This document shows positions 27,839 through 40,447 of a DNA stretch of 64,000 nt, piece after piece. Each line of letters begins with the position of its first letter. Positions within the stretch are counted from its first letter, which is position 1. Source of the DNA: Pegea sp. RAD2-039 (Eukaryota > Chordata > Thaliacea > Salpida > Salpidae); assembly GCA_034620365.1 (NCBI GenBank), contig JAQGEQ010000084.1, positions 124,001 to 188,000 on the forward strand, given 5' to 3'. Made by a program: the position numbers and the translations under genes. The notes beneath the pieces were generated by a model. It had not been told where the DNA came from and made no database searches. It was given only the letters and a program-made list of their open reading frames with translations.

Positions 27839-30800
27839 TAAAAACTGCTATTTGCTACAAAACCATATCTGCAATACACAAATTCTCAATTATATATTAA
27901 GAATAAATCGATTATTAACTTTTCTTACATTAGAAATATGTTTTAAAACAATATTTTTGTCAAATAATTATTCTTTTTTTGTTGCAGAAATAAGATTTTA
28001 ATTTTTTAGACTTGAAAAAGACTTTTAATTAACATTAAAGTATCCTCCATAATTAACAAATAAATCTTTAATATATTTTTCAAACATCAATTTTTACAAA
28101 TGTAAATGTAATAAAAAGGTTGTTGAAAAATAATGTTAGCTAAACAAGTTTTACGATGGTTACAACTAATTAACCTACAACTAATTAAACTTTATTAACA
28201 AAATTTCTAAATAAAAACATGTAGATAAAAGCTGGCTTAAAACACAGGTTCTTTAGCACTTAAACAAAAGTATTTAAACAAATTTTAAGAAGTAACTTCA
28301 ATGATATTTTGATGAAACTGTTTTTCCGGTTAATGACGTAATTAACTGACTGCTGATGGATTGAATACTATAACTGATGAAGTAACCTGTTTATACAAAC
28401 CGTTGTTTTAACTATCAAAGAATAACTTACTCACTATAATAGATTTAAATCAAATTAATTGCTTAAATAAAACTCTACTGAACTTGAAAAGATTAGTTAC
28501 TTATTACTTGATTTAAAAAAATGAGTTTGTAATCTAGCACATCCTGAAAAAAACATTCGTGTGTTAAAACAAAAGCATTTAATCATAGTTTAATTTTATA
28601 AACATATTTACCGTGACTCATGCTGTTAAAACATACCAAAAAAGTTAATTAGATTTTAACGATAAAACTGAAACACTTTTCATGTTGTGCTTTTAAGTAA
28701 TTAAAAAAATATATTTTTGAGAAAATTGTGAGGCCTGACCCTTTTATAACATTTAAACCTAATTAAGGTAACTTCTCAATAATTTCAAAATCAAATTTTG
28801 TTACTGTATATAGATAACCTTATTCTGTTTCAAAAAACCAAGTCTTTTATAAAACATTAAAAGCAAATTATACTTTTTTACATGACAACATTTGTATACT
28901 TTAAGACGCTAATTTGTTGTCCAAGCTACTTCTTGATTCTTTTTGATAAATACAGCTGCACCGAAGTACAATTTGGCAAAATTAAAGTAATTTACAGAAA
29001 TAATCTACATAAGAAATCGAACTGTTGTCGACTGTAGAAGAAATAATAAAAAGAAAAATATTTTTGAATTGAGAATAAGTTTCTAAGAACAAAACAAATG
29101 TTTTGATTTGAATATAAGAACTTTAATTTTGAGGAAATGAAATTAGAAGAAGCGCACGTATTCAAGTGCCAGTTCAAGTGCTCAAATATTCACCAAATAT
29201 TGAGAAAAAAGAATAACCTCCTTACAAGAAATTAATTGACTTTTTATCTGTAATTTTCTATAACAAAATCTATTTAATTGCTATAGAAAATTTGCTACTT
29301 ATATCGTTGTGTACAAACATGTCTGTAATGATATTATCTCTTTAAGAAAGCCTTATTCTTCAAAAACCTTCATTTATAAAGTGCGCACAGCAAGTAACTA
29401 TGAACAACCCAGCTGTAAATATATAAACAAACAGCGCACTTGTCTTGGAATGAACTCTAAATATGCGGTTATCACTAACCAAACAATTGAATCGTGAGCG
29501 ACAAGACCTCACATGCTTAAAATTTGTCACAATTATACCTTTAGCTACAAGATGACATTTCATTAATTTTAGTCGGCAAACTCATTGATAAAAATAATTA
29601 TCCATTAAGCTGTATTTCATAACAAAAATCTTAACTAAATCTTATTTCTAAAGTTTTAAAAAAGTTAAAAATAAAAGTATTTGAAATCTAGAACTCACTT
29701 GTATTTCGTAACTCATTGTTACTTGCATCAACTTTAAAATAATTTTTTTTTAAACTAAGCAAAGTATTTCTCTAATCTTGCATTTTATTAAGGAGCTTAA
29801 TACTTATTTTTATTTACATTTAAATTAGTTATCAAGATAAATTTATTACCACAATATCTTTTACTACAAATTGTAAGCCATAAGCCTCAGATTAGTCTGA
29901 AAATAAGTCTCTTGTCTATATATCTCCACATTTTTAATTCATACTTTTTTTATTTGCTTATTTATAACAATAAACATGAAGAGGGGGTATGACGAGATCA
30001 CCTCTTGCTAACACGCAGTATCCCAAATAATACCCATTATATCTAATTAAATTTTATCGAGTTTTGTAAGTCACAACAAAGGCAAAGCTTCAACCTGCTG
30101 AAATATGATGTTCCATGGCGGCCTCATACCTCTTCTGTAACTATAACAACATCTTAGCATTTGTTTTCGAGTTTGGTTTTTTGGGTAGAGCTTTAATCTT
30201 ACTTAAATCATAACAAGTAAATAGTGGTTTAAAATTCAATGGACCAAATAAACTAGTCTCCAGCCTGCAACAAAAATATTAAAGACAAACTGACATAAAA
30301 CTCTTTAGATTTGTTTATTTTGAACAATCTGAGATAAAGTACTTGCCTCATTGAATTTTGTGTTTCATGATTTTTAATATCGCTTATTTCATAACAAAAT
30401 TAAAATAAGTATTTTATAATGTTTTATCATTGATTTCAAATTTAGTAAAAATTTATTGTTCAACAAACAAATTAAAAAAAAATTATGAGAAAAAACTTAT
30501 CTTCTTATTAATCAGTAAAACCTAGGTTTTAGATCTATTATAATTTGATGTCTAACAAAATTCTTGTTTTTATAATATTTTTCTACACATCTATTCCCGC
30601 TATTTTATTCTTTCTACAAATTAAATGTTAAAAAATTTGTTTGTTGTCAAAAATATTATAAGGTTCTATAAAGAAAGTATTTATTTAAGTTTAATATATA
30701 TAATTTTGAAACAACAACCGAATTAAGACAGAATTACTTTTTTAAACAGTTTGGATAATTTAAAATCAATTTTGTGGGCCGTTAAAAAATATATTCATTT

Positions 30801-31499
30801 TAGGATTGCTTAGCAACTAAGTCAATTAAAATTATGTTCTTATATAAATTTTCAGAGATATTTATGTTTTTAATGTAACAAATGTATGTTAATATCTATA
30901 TTACTTTGATATTTTTATAGATTTATTCGATACATATAGATATGAAAAATTAAATATTTTATGAATTTTTATCAGATTTGTCTAAAATTATTTTTTTATT
31001 ATAAATTGTAATTTAAAAATCTAAATCAGTAATCCAATTCAATTTATTTAGAATTATTTAATATTAGTTGATTCTATTAGATTTATAAATTTTATTAGAT
31101 TTATTTTATTTACTATTTGATATATTTTATGGTTTTAAACTTTTTGAATATTTTTTGCAATAAAAAGAAACTTATTAAAATAAAAAAATTGTTTTCTGAG
31201 AATCGGAAAAGTCAAAATTATTATTAAGATCTTTTTGATTCCTTTTTTTAATTTAAAAATCATTTATTTATTATTTTCATCAAAATTCTAACTACAATAG
31301 ATAGCTTTTTATTAATTATAATGATTCAGTGTATTAAATTTGGTGAAATATTTTAATTTTTAGTTGAATCAATTCTTCCTCATCAGAAGTATTAGTTTTT
31401 AGTGATTTGAGATGTAAAATAAACATTTGTTTAAAAGCTTTTTATTTTTATATCTTACCACCACTGAAAGGATAACAAAATTTATTTGCAAGTTGAATA
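27839..31499. other. AT-rich intergenic region
   Basis: No supported gene. It contains one diverged hairpin repeat (29966-30020). The frames at 28992-29177 and 29309-29563 look like chance. Confidence 0.5.
29966..30020 (+). repeat. Hairpin repeat, diverged copy
   Basis: CAATAAACATGAAGAGGGGG and the downstream GATCACCTCTTGCTAACACG follow the same order as the copies near 54.1 and 54.5 kb (CAATAAATGCGAAGGAGGG then GCACCTTCCGCTAAAACAC). The match is clear in outline but loose in detail. Confidence 0.45.
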
Positions 31500-32751
31500 A
31501 TGCCTCCAAAAAAGAAAGGAAAAAAAAATAAAAAGAAAAATGTGAAAATTAATGAAAATGATGATGGAAATAAGTTAAAAAGATCCCAAAAAGAAATTAT
31601 TTTGGTGAAAGACAGACTTGGTTTGTAGATTTGTAGTTTTATTTAATTATTGGTACTTAACATTCAATAATTGTGGCAAAAAAATCCACAAACCCTGGGT
31701 AGAAGGGCCTTGTTAGTCTATTTTATGACAACACTTTTGGAGACACAAAACTCCGAATTCAAAGCCGGAGTTGGAGCCTTGTAGGCAGCTCGTCGTTGTA
31801 CTCAGTGTCATTCTGGCAGCTCCTGCGATACCAGCTGCATCAGTCCTTCTGTTCCGCTATATGTTTGAGTACCTTGTTGGAGTGAAGAGTAGAATCCTGT
31901 TGCATGGGGGACAACTGGGTCTTTATAGTTTCTGCCTTGGATTTTTGCTCGAGAGGCTTCAGCTGAAAACAACTTTTAGCTGTTTTTTCAGCATGGCTAT
32001 GCTCTGCCGGAGCACCACTTTGTTGTTCATGATTTTATATTTACTAAACTCTGTTTTCAGCTCTTCAGACTGAAATTGGAAGAAGAGCTTCTTCTCTTGC
32101 TTCCACAGTTAAAAGTGATCTTGAAGAAGCGGAAAAAAGAATGAAAGAACAAAAAGAACATGAGAAGGCCATTAGCGGAGAGTTAAGTCGTCAGTATAAA
32201 ACAATGCAGGTTGAAATGTCGATACAAATACGTCAGTTAGAGGCAGAGGTCTGTAATCAAAATCTTCGTCGGAATGTTAAGTGAATGTTTTTAGGTTAGT
32301 CATTTACGTCAGCAGTTATCACATACTAATAATGAGCTTGATACTTACAAAAAATTGTTCACAAAAATGGAAGATGAAAAAAATGGCCGGATTTTTGAAT
32401 TGCAGACTAGAATCGATGGCATGGAGGTTAGATTTAAGATACTTTTTGACATATTTTGTAAATTTCATCTTTTAGACATTAAATCTCTGATTGTAGGTAA
32501 TTTTTCGTAAAATAAATTTTTATAGAAATATTCTGCTTTTATAAGTTTTCTGATAGCAAATTAGAATGACTCTCGAATTGTAATTTTCTTACTTTTAGGG
32601 CTCTTATGAACGAGTTTTGACTGAATCTTTGGATTCATTGATGTTAAAAATTGAAGATTCTTCTAAACATTGGGATCAAACAAGTTTATTATTGCAAGAA
32701 AAAAGCAAAAAGATGCTGCTTAATTTTGGGCTAAATCATCTTGATATTTGA
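31500..32751 (+). CDS. DRC12: Dynein regulatory complex subunit 12 (CCDC153)
   Basis: A 197-aa coiled-coil protein (human CCDC153 is about 210 aa). Exons 31500-31620, 32061-32248, 32295-32426 and 32599-32751, phases consistent. It starts MPPKKKGKKNKKKN, the basic start typical of the family. A long coiled coil (about 30-150) follows, with EEAEKRMKEQKEHEKAISGE and MQVEMSIQIRQLEAE. The C-terminus, YERVLTESLDSLMLKIEDS then HWD and NFGLNHL, matches the family's conserved end. DRC subunits tie dynein arms to the axoneme, so a motile-cilium role is expected. Intron 1 (31621-32060) contains a SINE; the other introns are 46 and 172 nt. Confidence 0.88.
31692..31972 (+). mobile_element. SINE body, 5'-truncated copy in DRC12 intron 1
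   Basis: Shares with 1902-2275 the stretches GGGTAGAAGGGCCTTGT, GGAGACACAAAACTCCGAAT and GGCAGCTCGTCGTTGTACTC, then GCTGCATCAGTCCTTCTGTT. The tRNA-derived head is absent. The 3' end has a diverged GAGGCTTCAGCTGAA in place of the GAAGCAGGCC end. Confidence 0.85.
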
Positions 32752-33835
32752 TAAAATCAAACTTGTTTAGAATCAATTATGATTTACTGTGAAGTGATAA
32801 TCAACAAAGTCGTCGACAATTTTTTCTTTGTTGCCAAACCTTATGAGAAATCAATCCTTACTTTTTCAATCAATATTTTCTCCAAACATATTTTTGATAA
32901 ATATTAAAGTAGACAAATTATTGTGTTATTGAGCAAATTGTTTTAATTTGTCCAGACTCCATATAATAACTAATCAAATATATTTTATAAGTTGAAATTA
33001 ACTGCTTTTTAAACTTAATTAAGCTAACAGAATTTGATTTGTTATGAGATAATTTGATAAAACATAGTTTTAGATTTCTTAATAGTAAGGAAATCTTATA
33101 TAAATATAATAAGTTACGATCAAAGTGTAGTAACCACTTTATATATTTCCAAATCATAAAAGAAAATTTAATAATAATTTATGATAAGAGATAAATTGTG
33201 TTGTGATAAAATTATAAAATATTATTTAATATCGATAAGAGTGTTAGCATAAAAACAAGAAAATGTTATTTATTGAATTCAATTTAGATATTCTTTTGAA
33301 TAAGACAGGTCAGGATATTAAGAATGATCGAGATAATTTATGAGTATAAAATTTATAAAACCTTTCAAGTTCTTTTTACCTGCAATTCATATCTGTCTAG
33401 CGCATGTTGATGTTTATCTTGTGGATATGCAAATGTATTTATTTTTTAAATGAACGAAATTATCTGATGCAAGTCATATGTGAGACCGTACTCCAAGGCT
33501 CGTTCTCGTCTACTAATTCATAAAATACTTTAAAAACTCTAAGCTGTTCGTCATCGATCTGAGCTAATTTGTTGCAGGTCAAAGTTATAGCCATGCAGCG
33601 CCTCGTCAAAATTGTATCTTTGTATTATCAACACATGGAGACCTATATGGTTCCGGCTCTGTTTGTGGTCTGTTCAAACTCTACAAGACTTATTTAGAGG
33701 CTAACTTGGCAACTGTTTTCAAATCACCGACAATAGAACTTTTATAGATTAATTTACTCTACCTATGAATGCCCTCAATGGTGATATGGCATTATCCTCC
33801 TAATGAAGTTATGTACTTTCCCAATAGAAGATTTC
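32752..33835. other. Intergenic region
   Basis: DRC12 3' flank, then AT-rich DNA. 33380-33830 is less AT-rich and may be the 5' part of the decayed LINE that follows, but no domain could be read in it. Confidence 0.4.
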
Positions 33836-34545
33836 TATTACTATCCAAGTTTATCAAAACTAACCCACTAAACTACCGACCAACTTCTCTCACTAGCAGC
33901 TTCTGCCGAGTTTTTGAATTGATTAAAATATGACCTAACTCCTTATCCTCCATTTATTCCTTCCTACTCTATTAAGGGTATCTATTTTATAATACAACCT
34001 GTATTACATGTTATTAATTTCTCATTATCATCCAGTTATATACCTTCAAATTGAAGAGGTACATCATTATCACAGTTCACTAACATCGAGCAAGAAATAA
34101 GCCACTAAAATTTGGATTCCTTCTTCAAAGATCCTCCAGTGATCAGCTGTTGTCTTATCTTCACCAGTGGATATATTGCTCATTAGATAACTTAACAATC
34201 AACTTCATCTATACAGACATTCACAGAGTCCTTGACTCAGTTTCACATTCTATATTTGTAAAAACTCTCAGACAGTTTAACACTAATAACTATTATCTCT
34301 TAGATTGAGCAATTTCTTAAAGATCGACAACAACAAGTCATAAATAATAAAACTTCTTTGAGCTTTCTTGAGGTATTCAGTGGTGTTCCCCAAGGCATCA
34401 TTATTGGCCCTCTTCTTTCAATAATTATATCAATGATATTACAGAAATTTATAAATCATTTCGGTAACTTACCAATTTTATCTTATGATTTTACTTCATG
34501 GAAACTTCGTAATACAAAACTAGCTAAGAAGATGAATTTAATTTA
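33836..34545 (+). mobile_element. Decayed non-LTR retrotransposon (reverse transcriptase fragments)
   Basis: Pieces of a reverse transcriptase in changing frames: NPLNYRPTSLTSSFCRVFE (about 33863-33920), FGFLLQRSSSDQLLSYLHQW (about 34109-34170), YTDIHRVLDSVSHSIFVKTL (about 34210-34270), and FSGVPQGIIIGPLL (about 34375-34416). These follow the usual order of RT motifs in Jockey/CR1-type LINEs. Stops and frameshifts show it is dead. It differs from the RTE-like element at 15.9 kb. Confidence 0.75.
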
Positions 34546-35303
34546 TTGATAAAATTATCAATAATAATAACTGAAATAAAACTAGTTTTGAGAGTAGTAT
34601 GCTTATTTATTTAGTCAGTTTAAAAATATCAGCTTATTACATTGTTAAAAGTTGCTTAGAATACATTTTTTTATCATAATAATATCTCTTAAAGACTTAT
34701 TTAATCCACATGTAACTTGCCACTGACAAATTTGCTTCAAAACCAACCTTCAAAACTTATTAAATTGTTGTTAAAAATGTTTTAAACTAAGCTAAGATGT
34801 CATCTTTGTAAAAGAAATTCAACACTTAAATTAATCTAGAAAATTTCTCATTTCCAATTCATTTTTTTTGAAACAGGGAAAGTTTGTCAATAAATATGAA
34901 TTCATTTGTTTTCTAGGAAAATTGAAAATACAAACAATAGTTTTAAAGAGAATTTCTGATATTAACAAACCAAGACAAAATTTCCGTTGAAAGTATTTAC
35001 AATATATCAATATAAACTTATTAACTAATCTAATAGAAATAAAGTTATACAATTTGAGTAACAAGACAGAAGTTGAACAGCTTTTAAGTAAAATAGGAAT
35101 TTATTACATCGCAAAACAGCTTTCAATCAAATCTCGTTTAATTTTTTCGGGTTAGTTGTGAAATTAAAAGAATGAAGTTCTCCTTAATTATTTGAGAGTG
35201 GCAACAAACAAAGTTTAATGAGCGAATCTCTATAAAAGACTTGATAAAATTTAAGACATTATCAAATGCTTGAACTTAAACAGCAGAATTTATATCAAAG
35301 AAA
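34546..35303. other. AT-rich intergenic region
   Basis: Lies between the decayed LINE and the secreted-protein gene. Nothing supported. Confidence 0.45.
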
Positions 35304-36359
35304 ATGTTCTTAAATACATTGACATTTTATTTAGGTAAGTTGATTTTAAAAATTTTTAATTAAGGTTTGTACTAAATATAATAAAATTTGTTTTTTTTTT
35401 AATTTTTCAGCTTTGGTTTCAATTAATTTTGCATTTTCAACCCCACTTCTAAAAACCGACAATTCTCAACAATCAAGCCCTAAAACTGAATTGAAACCTT
35501 TATCTATCCACAATCAAGTCTTGGATAGGGTTGTAAGAAGTCCTTATATACCCAGACCTATTTGTCCATACAACAGTTTGCTTAATGTATTAGTAAAAAC
35601 ATCTACTTATATCAATAAAATCGTAGTAAGTTGATATCATCCTTTTTTTAGAGTGTATCCTACCAAATCTTAAACTTCAGATTTACAATTTTTTAGAAAG
35701 CTGCGACTTCATCATTGACTTATAAAAATGACACAATTCAATTTGAAGAAGTGGCAACAGATTGTTGTGAAATTAAGAGAAAGATTATTGAAAGTGTTTG
35801 TTCAGTTTTACAATACAGACATCTATTCACTTCGAGTCAATTAAACAAAGTTTTATACCACAGTGATTCACTTGAGCGTGGCATTCAATTCCAGGTAACA
35901 TTTTCATCTATCTTAAATTCAGTGTTCATTTGATTTCTTATAAAACTAGTAACTAAACTGATAAATTAAAACAAATTTTAAAGATCTTTTTATTTTTTTA
36001 GTCGAACAGCTTAAAGATTGCAAGATCTAAAAGATTTTCAGGGAAGCAGGTAAAATTTGATTTAAATAACTCTAAAACCGCTTTTGCTTAAATCATTATT
36101 ACAATTTAGTTTTTAAGAACTGTAAGCAAAATTATAAAACATGCTTTTAAATTAATTGTGACAAGAAACTTTTTTCTTAATCTAGAAAACTTCAAGAGAG
36201 AAATATTATTTTATTTATTATAAACAATTGAAGATAAATTATAAAAAGAAATGCGATGAACTGGGTATAACTTCGTTCTCATCTCCATTTCCATATTCAA
36301 TTTATCTGATAAGTTTTTTTCAAAGATGTCAAGCTTGTACAAGTCAAAGACGATGTTGA
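35304..36359 (+). CDS. Unrecognised secreted cysteine-containing protein
   Basis: A 221-aa product from five phase-consistent exons: 35304-35334, 35411-35625, 35697-35894, 36002-36049 and 36186-36359. The start MFLNTLTFYLALVSINFAFS is a good signal peptide. The chain then has RSPYIPRPICPYNSLLNVLV, a CCEIKRKIIESVC segment, a basic site RSKR (about 160) that fits proprotein convertase cleavage, and a C-terminal part with four cysteines ending FFQRCQACTSQRRC. This looks like a precursor of a secreted factor. The cysteine spacing does not match insulin, TGF-beta or cystine-knot patterns that I know. The model rests on splice signals and signal peptide only; no homolog recognised. Confidence 0.6.
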
Positions 36360-37460
36360 ACTAATAATAAAAGCTTTAAACGATTTCCGCACCAAAATAT
36401 AATTTTCATACATATCTTTTATTATGGCTATATCTTTATTTTAAAATATTTATTTATCATTAATTTGTAAAATCTAATAAGTTTAAATAATAAATATTAT
36501 TTATTATTATTTATTAAAACGATTTCCTTTGGTTTGTCGTATTGTGAATAAACTATAAATGAAAAAAATTTGTTCACATGTTATAATGGAACAACTAAAG
36601 TATATTCAAAGCTTTTATCTTTGTTACTTAACTTTTTAAGTTAGATAAATAACCAAAAAAAATTATAATCTCAGAAAGTTATCTTCAAATCTTAATTCAT
36701 TTAAAACAAAAGTTTATCAGCTTTCTATATTGCTGAACAACAATATGTCTTTAGTTCATTAAATCAAATTAAACATAGAAAAATGAGTGTACTGCAAAGT
36801 TAAAAGAAAAATATTTTAATGGTTTATCTGTGGCTAAAAAAACGTATGATTAAAAAGTTTATGTAAAACCTCGTCATTCAACTTTGTAAATAAACTTTGA
36901 AACTAGCAGCTTAATACAACCAAGTTATAAGTCATAATATTTTGTTCAACAATTTTGTTGTTTCCTTGATGATTTTTCTTTTGGTCTTTTATGGTGAATA
37001 CAAATTGTCTGTTTGAAGAAGCTAGCAGAAAAAACTCTTGCCTTAGCTTCTAATTAAGAAAACATCTTATGTTAAAAACAAAACATAAATTTGTAAACTT
37101 ATAAAAGATGTTACTAAAATAAAATGTTTTATTAAATGTTGTTAACTTTTGAGCTAAGACTGATTCTTAGCTAATGTTAATACAATTAATAAAGATAGTT
37201 TAAACTACACGGTTTAAAACTTACTAATTAGATAGCAGATTTCAAACTTTAAAAGAAACAAAATTGATTTGTAAAATATTAACTTGAAAATTATTTTTCT
37301 CTATAAGCAATGAATTTTAGAAAATTAATATTTTCTAATATCTTCATCTCAATTTTAGTTTATTGCTTGCTTGAATTAACAAGAAGCAAAATAAATCAAA
37401 AATAATTTTAATGATGATTATATCAATTCATTTAGATTCATTTTTAGTAGTTTTATTATT
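36360..37460. other. AT-rich intergenic region
   Basis: 3' flank of the secreted-protein gene and AT-rich DNA without supported features. Confidence 0.45.
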
Positions 37461-37514
37461 TTATTCAACGCATGGTTGCGAGTGACAAATTCTCCAGCTC
37501 TTATAGCGAACAAA
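37461..37514 (+). repeat. Short dispersed repeat, copy B
   Basis: Unit TTATTCAACGCATGGTTGCG followed by AGTGACAAATTC and AGCTCTTATAGC. It matches 15115-15171 (+) and 19796-19844 (-). Confidence 0.7.
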
Positions 37515-40447
37515 ACAATATAATCAGAAAGATTATGAAAAGGTCTTTAGAGGTATAAAATATAAACTGTGAATAAAAAGTTAAAAATGAAGATAATTGA
37601 AAGGTTTTAATAAAAATGTAAATTGGTTAAAGTTTACTTTTAATTAGCTAAAAGACTAATAGTTAATGAATACAACAAATAAATAAACTAATAGTTATAA
37701 AACTTAAAATGAAGTTTTATTCAAATAAATAAAATATTTACCGAAGAAAATAAAAACAAAAAGTAAAAAATCCAATAAAGTTTGATTACATAACAATACT
37801 TAAAATTATTGATATCATAAAATACTTGAGTGAAACTATTAAGTGAAACAAATAGGTTATATAACTTTACAATTTTAGAAAAACAACTTTCAATCAAGTC
37901 TCGATTAATTGGTTTTGATTGACTGTGAAATTGAAAAAATAAGTTTTTGTTTACTATTTTTTAAAAGAAGGGAAATAAGCCTTGAAACCGATTTCGTAGA
38001 CTACAAGAACACATTTAAATAGATCTTTCTAAAAGCTTCCACTTCTTGTACAATAAGGGTTATATGAAATAATATTTTAGAAGATTAATTTTTATGATAT
38101 TCAATTACAAATTACATTTTTATTCTTTATAAACTTGTTACTACTTTCAGTAAGGTTAAAACCAATTTTTTGTTTATTAGTTAGTAAGTACATAATGTTT
38201 AAATTAAAATAACTTATTTTTGTTTATAACCACCACAATAGACATCTATTACTAGATAGATTTAAATCATTAGAACGAACTTGAACAGAGCAATATGTAA
38301 ATGAAATAGATATCCAGTTTGATTTATTAGATATTATAAATTATTATACAGCTAGATTGATTCAAAAATTTAAATAACAATATTAGTATATATATATAAA
38401 ATTCCTAAATAACGGAAAATGTTTTTAATGAAAATCGGGTTTCGACAAATATGATAGAAAGATTAATTTAAAATTCTAACGAGGTTTGAACTTTTGTATT
38501 GTCATCTTTAAATGATATAATGATGATTATTATATCATTATCTAGTAATGATTATCTAATAATGATTATCTAGTCTTATCTATTAAGTACATATTATAAA
38601 TCTTTTAGTTTTCTACAAAAGTTTTTTGTTTTTAGTAAAACTTTTTATCTTTTGTAGTTAAAATGTTAGTTGATATTGTTAATACATGTTCATCTAATTA
38701 CGCTTTTAAACTTTACAATTTGTTCTATCTAAAAATCAGTTGAAAGAAAGTTGTCAATATAAATCAATACTAAACCAACAGTTTTATATTTCATGTATTT
38801 TAATACAAACTTAAGCATGTTAATTTTGAAATTTCTAATCAAGTAATTTACATAATGAAGTCATAGTATTTTTATAGCTTTAAGGCTAAATAATTTATGT
38901 AAATAAACTCTAAAATTATCAAAGAAAAAGATTCTTAAAGCCGATGAAACTCCAACTGCTGTAAGCTCCAATAACCGAGTTAAAACATCCTTTGTGACTC
39001 TTTATCAAAAAAAATTATAATAAATTTAATTAGTAACAGCTTCTTATTAGTCCTTTACTAAATCAAACTTTTTTATGGAAAACACAAACAACAACTTACA
39101 GTCAAATGCACTGTCATAAGCTGCATAAAAAAGCTTTGATAAAGTTTAGCGCGTATATATCTCAAACTTAAATTAACGTATGCAGTAGGGTAATCTTCTT
39201 TCATACTATTAGAAGTTATTATTTAAGACTATTAGGTCACCTTCACCATGAAATCAAATTTAACCCCCAGCGTGATCAAATTTCGACAAAAACTACTGAA
39301 ATGATTCTCCTCTATCAACAAAGACTATTTTCCGTCGCCAAAAGCCTGCCTCTTTAATGGTTTGAACTCTTTGAGCGTTAGAAAAAAACACGGCAAGTTG
39401 AAATGAAGAAAAAATTAAAGCCCTTTAACTGTCAACTGAACGATGAGTCCTTGCAAAGCAAACAAAACTCTAAATCGGTGTGAGTATCACTTTTTTGGAA
39501 GAGAGAAATATCTCTCTCAAAACCAGATCTAAACCGATCAAAATTTAGTGAGAGGTTCATCTTCCAGGATACTAGATTGCATGATAGTAAAAAGTTTGAG
39601 AAAGTCCCTCACCAAAGATTTGACCAAAGATTTCCAAGAAAATTATGCGCATGAGTAAAGATCTTTTGAGATTTATTATAGGTTTGGATCTTGAAAGACC
39701 AAAGAAATTATTATTTACAAAGTTGACCATACTTAAAAATATAAATGAGCAAATATTTTATAAAAGCGCATTTTAAAGAAAGCAAGATTATTTTATTATT
39801 AAAATTTTAATTTTTAGTTAGTGATAAAATCAATTTTTCACGTGTCGTTCTTAAACTGAAAATTTTCTTTCAACTTATTAAGTGCTTACATACTTAATAA
39901 TACATTTTCATTTTTAATTCTGAAATCGATTTTTAATTAATAAAGAATATATTTTCTCTTTTCTTTTAATTATTATTGAATTTAAAATTATTTTTATATT
40001 TAAAACATCTTGAAGAAGTTTTGTAATTAAAAAAAATAGTTTTATTTGTTTTTTTTTTAAGAAATTTAGGTAGATATATTTGGTTTATTAAAATATAAAA
40101 TATATTTTTTTAAATGTTTTTATTTAATTTTTTAAGCTTATAATTTCTAAATAATTATATTTATTTAGTCTTTTATTTTTGTTTAAACTGTGATTAGTTG
40201 TTAGACTTATTAATATAAATATAACAAAATTATTATAGAAATAAAATTATTTTCTATTCGTTTAAAGACTTCGTTTTTTATATGAATTTTTATAATAATT
40301 ATATATATAATATGATATTTATTGCTATTATTTATTTTATTTTTTAGTTACTGATGATTTTGTTCGTTTATAAATTTTATTTTTTAAACATTTTTTTATT
40401 CATCTATTTTATAGACTTAAGGTTTATGAGATCTTCACTTGAAAAAA
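37515..40447. other. Intergenic region with one less AT-rich block
   Basis: Mostly A/T-rich with no gene. The block at about 38940-39660 has clearly higher G+C and no long open frame on either strand. It may be an old repeat or a noncoding gene, but nothing identifies it. Confidence 0.4.
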
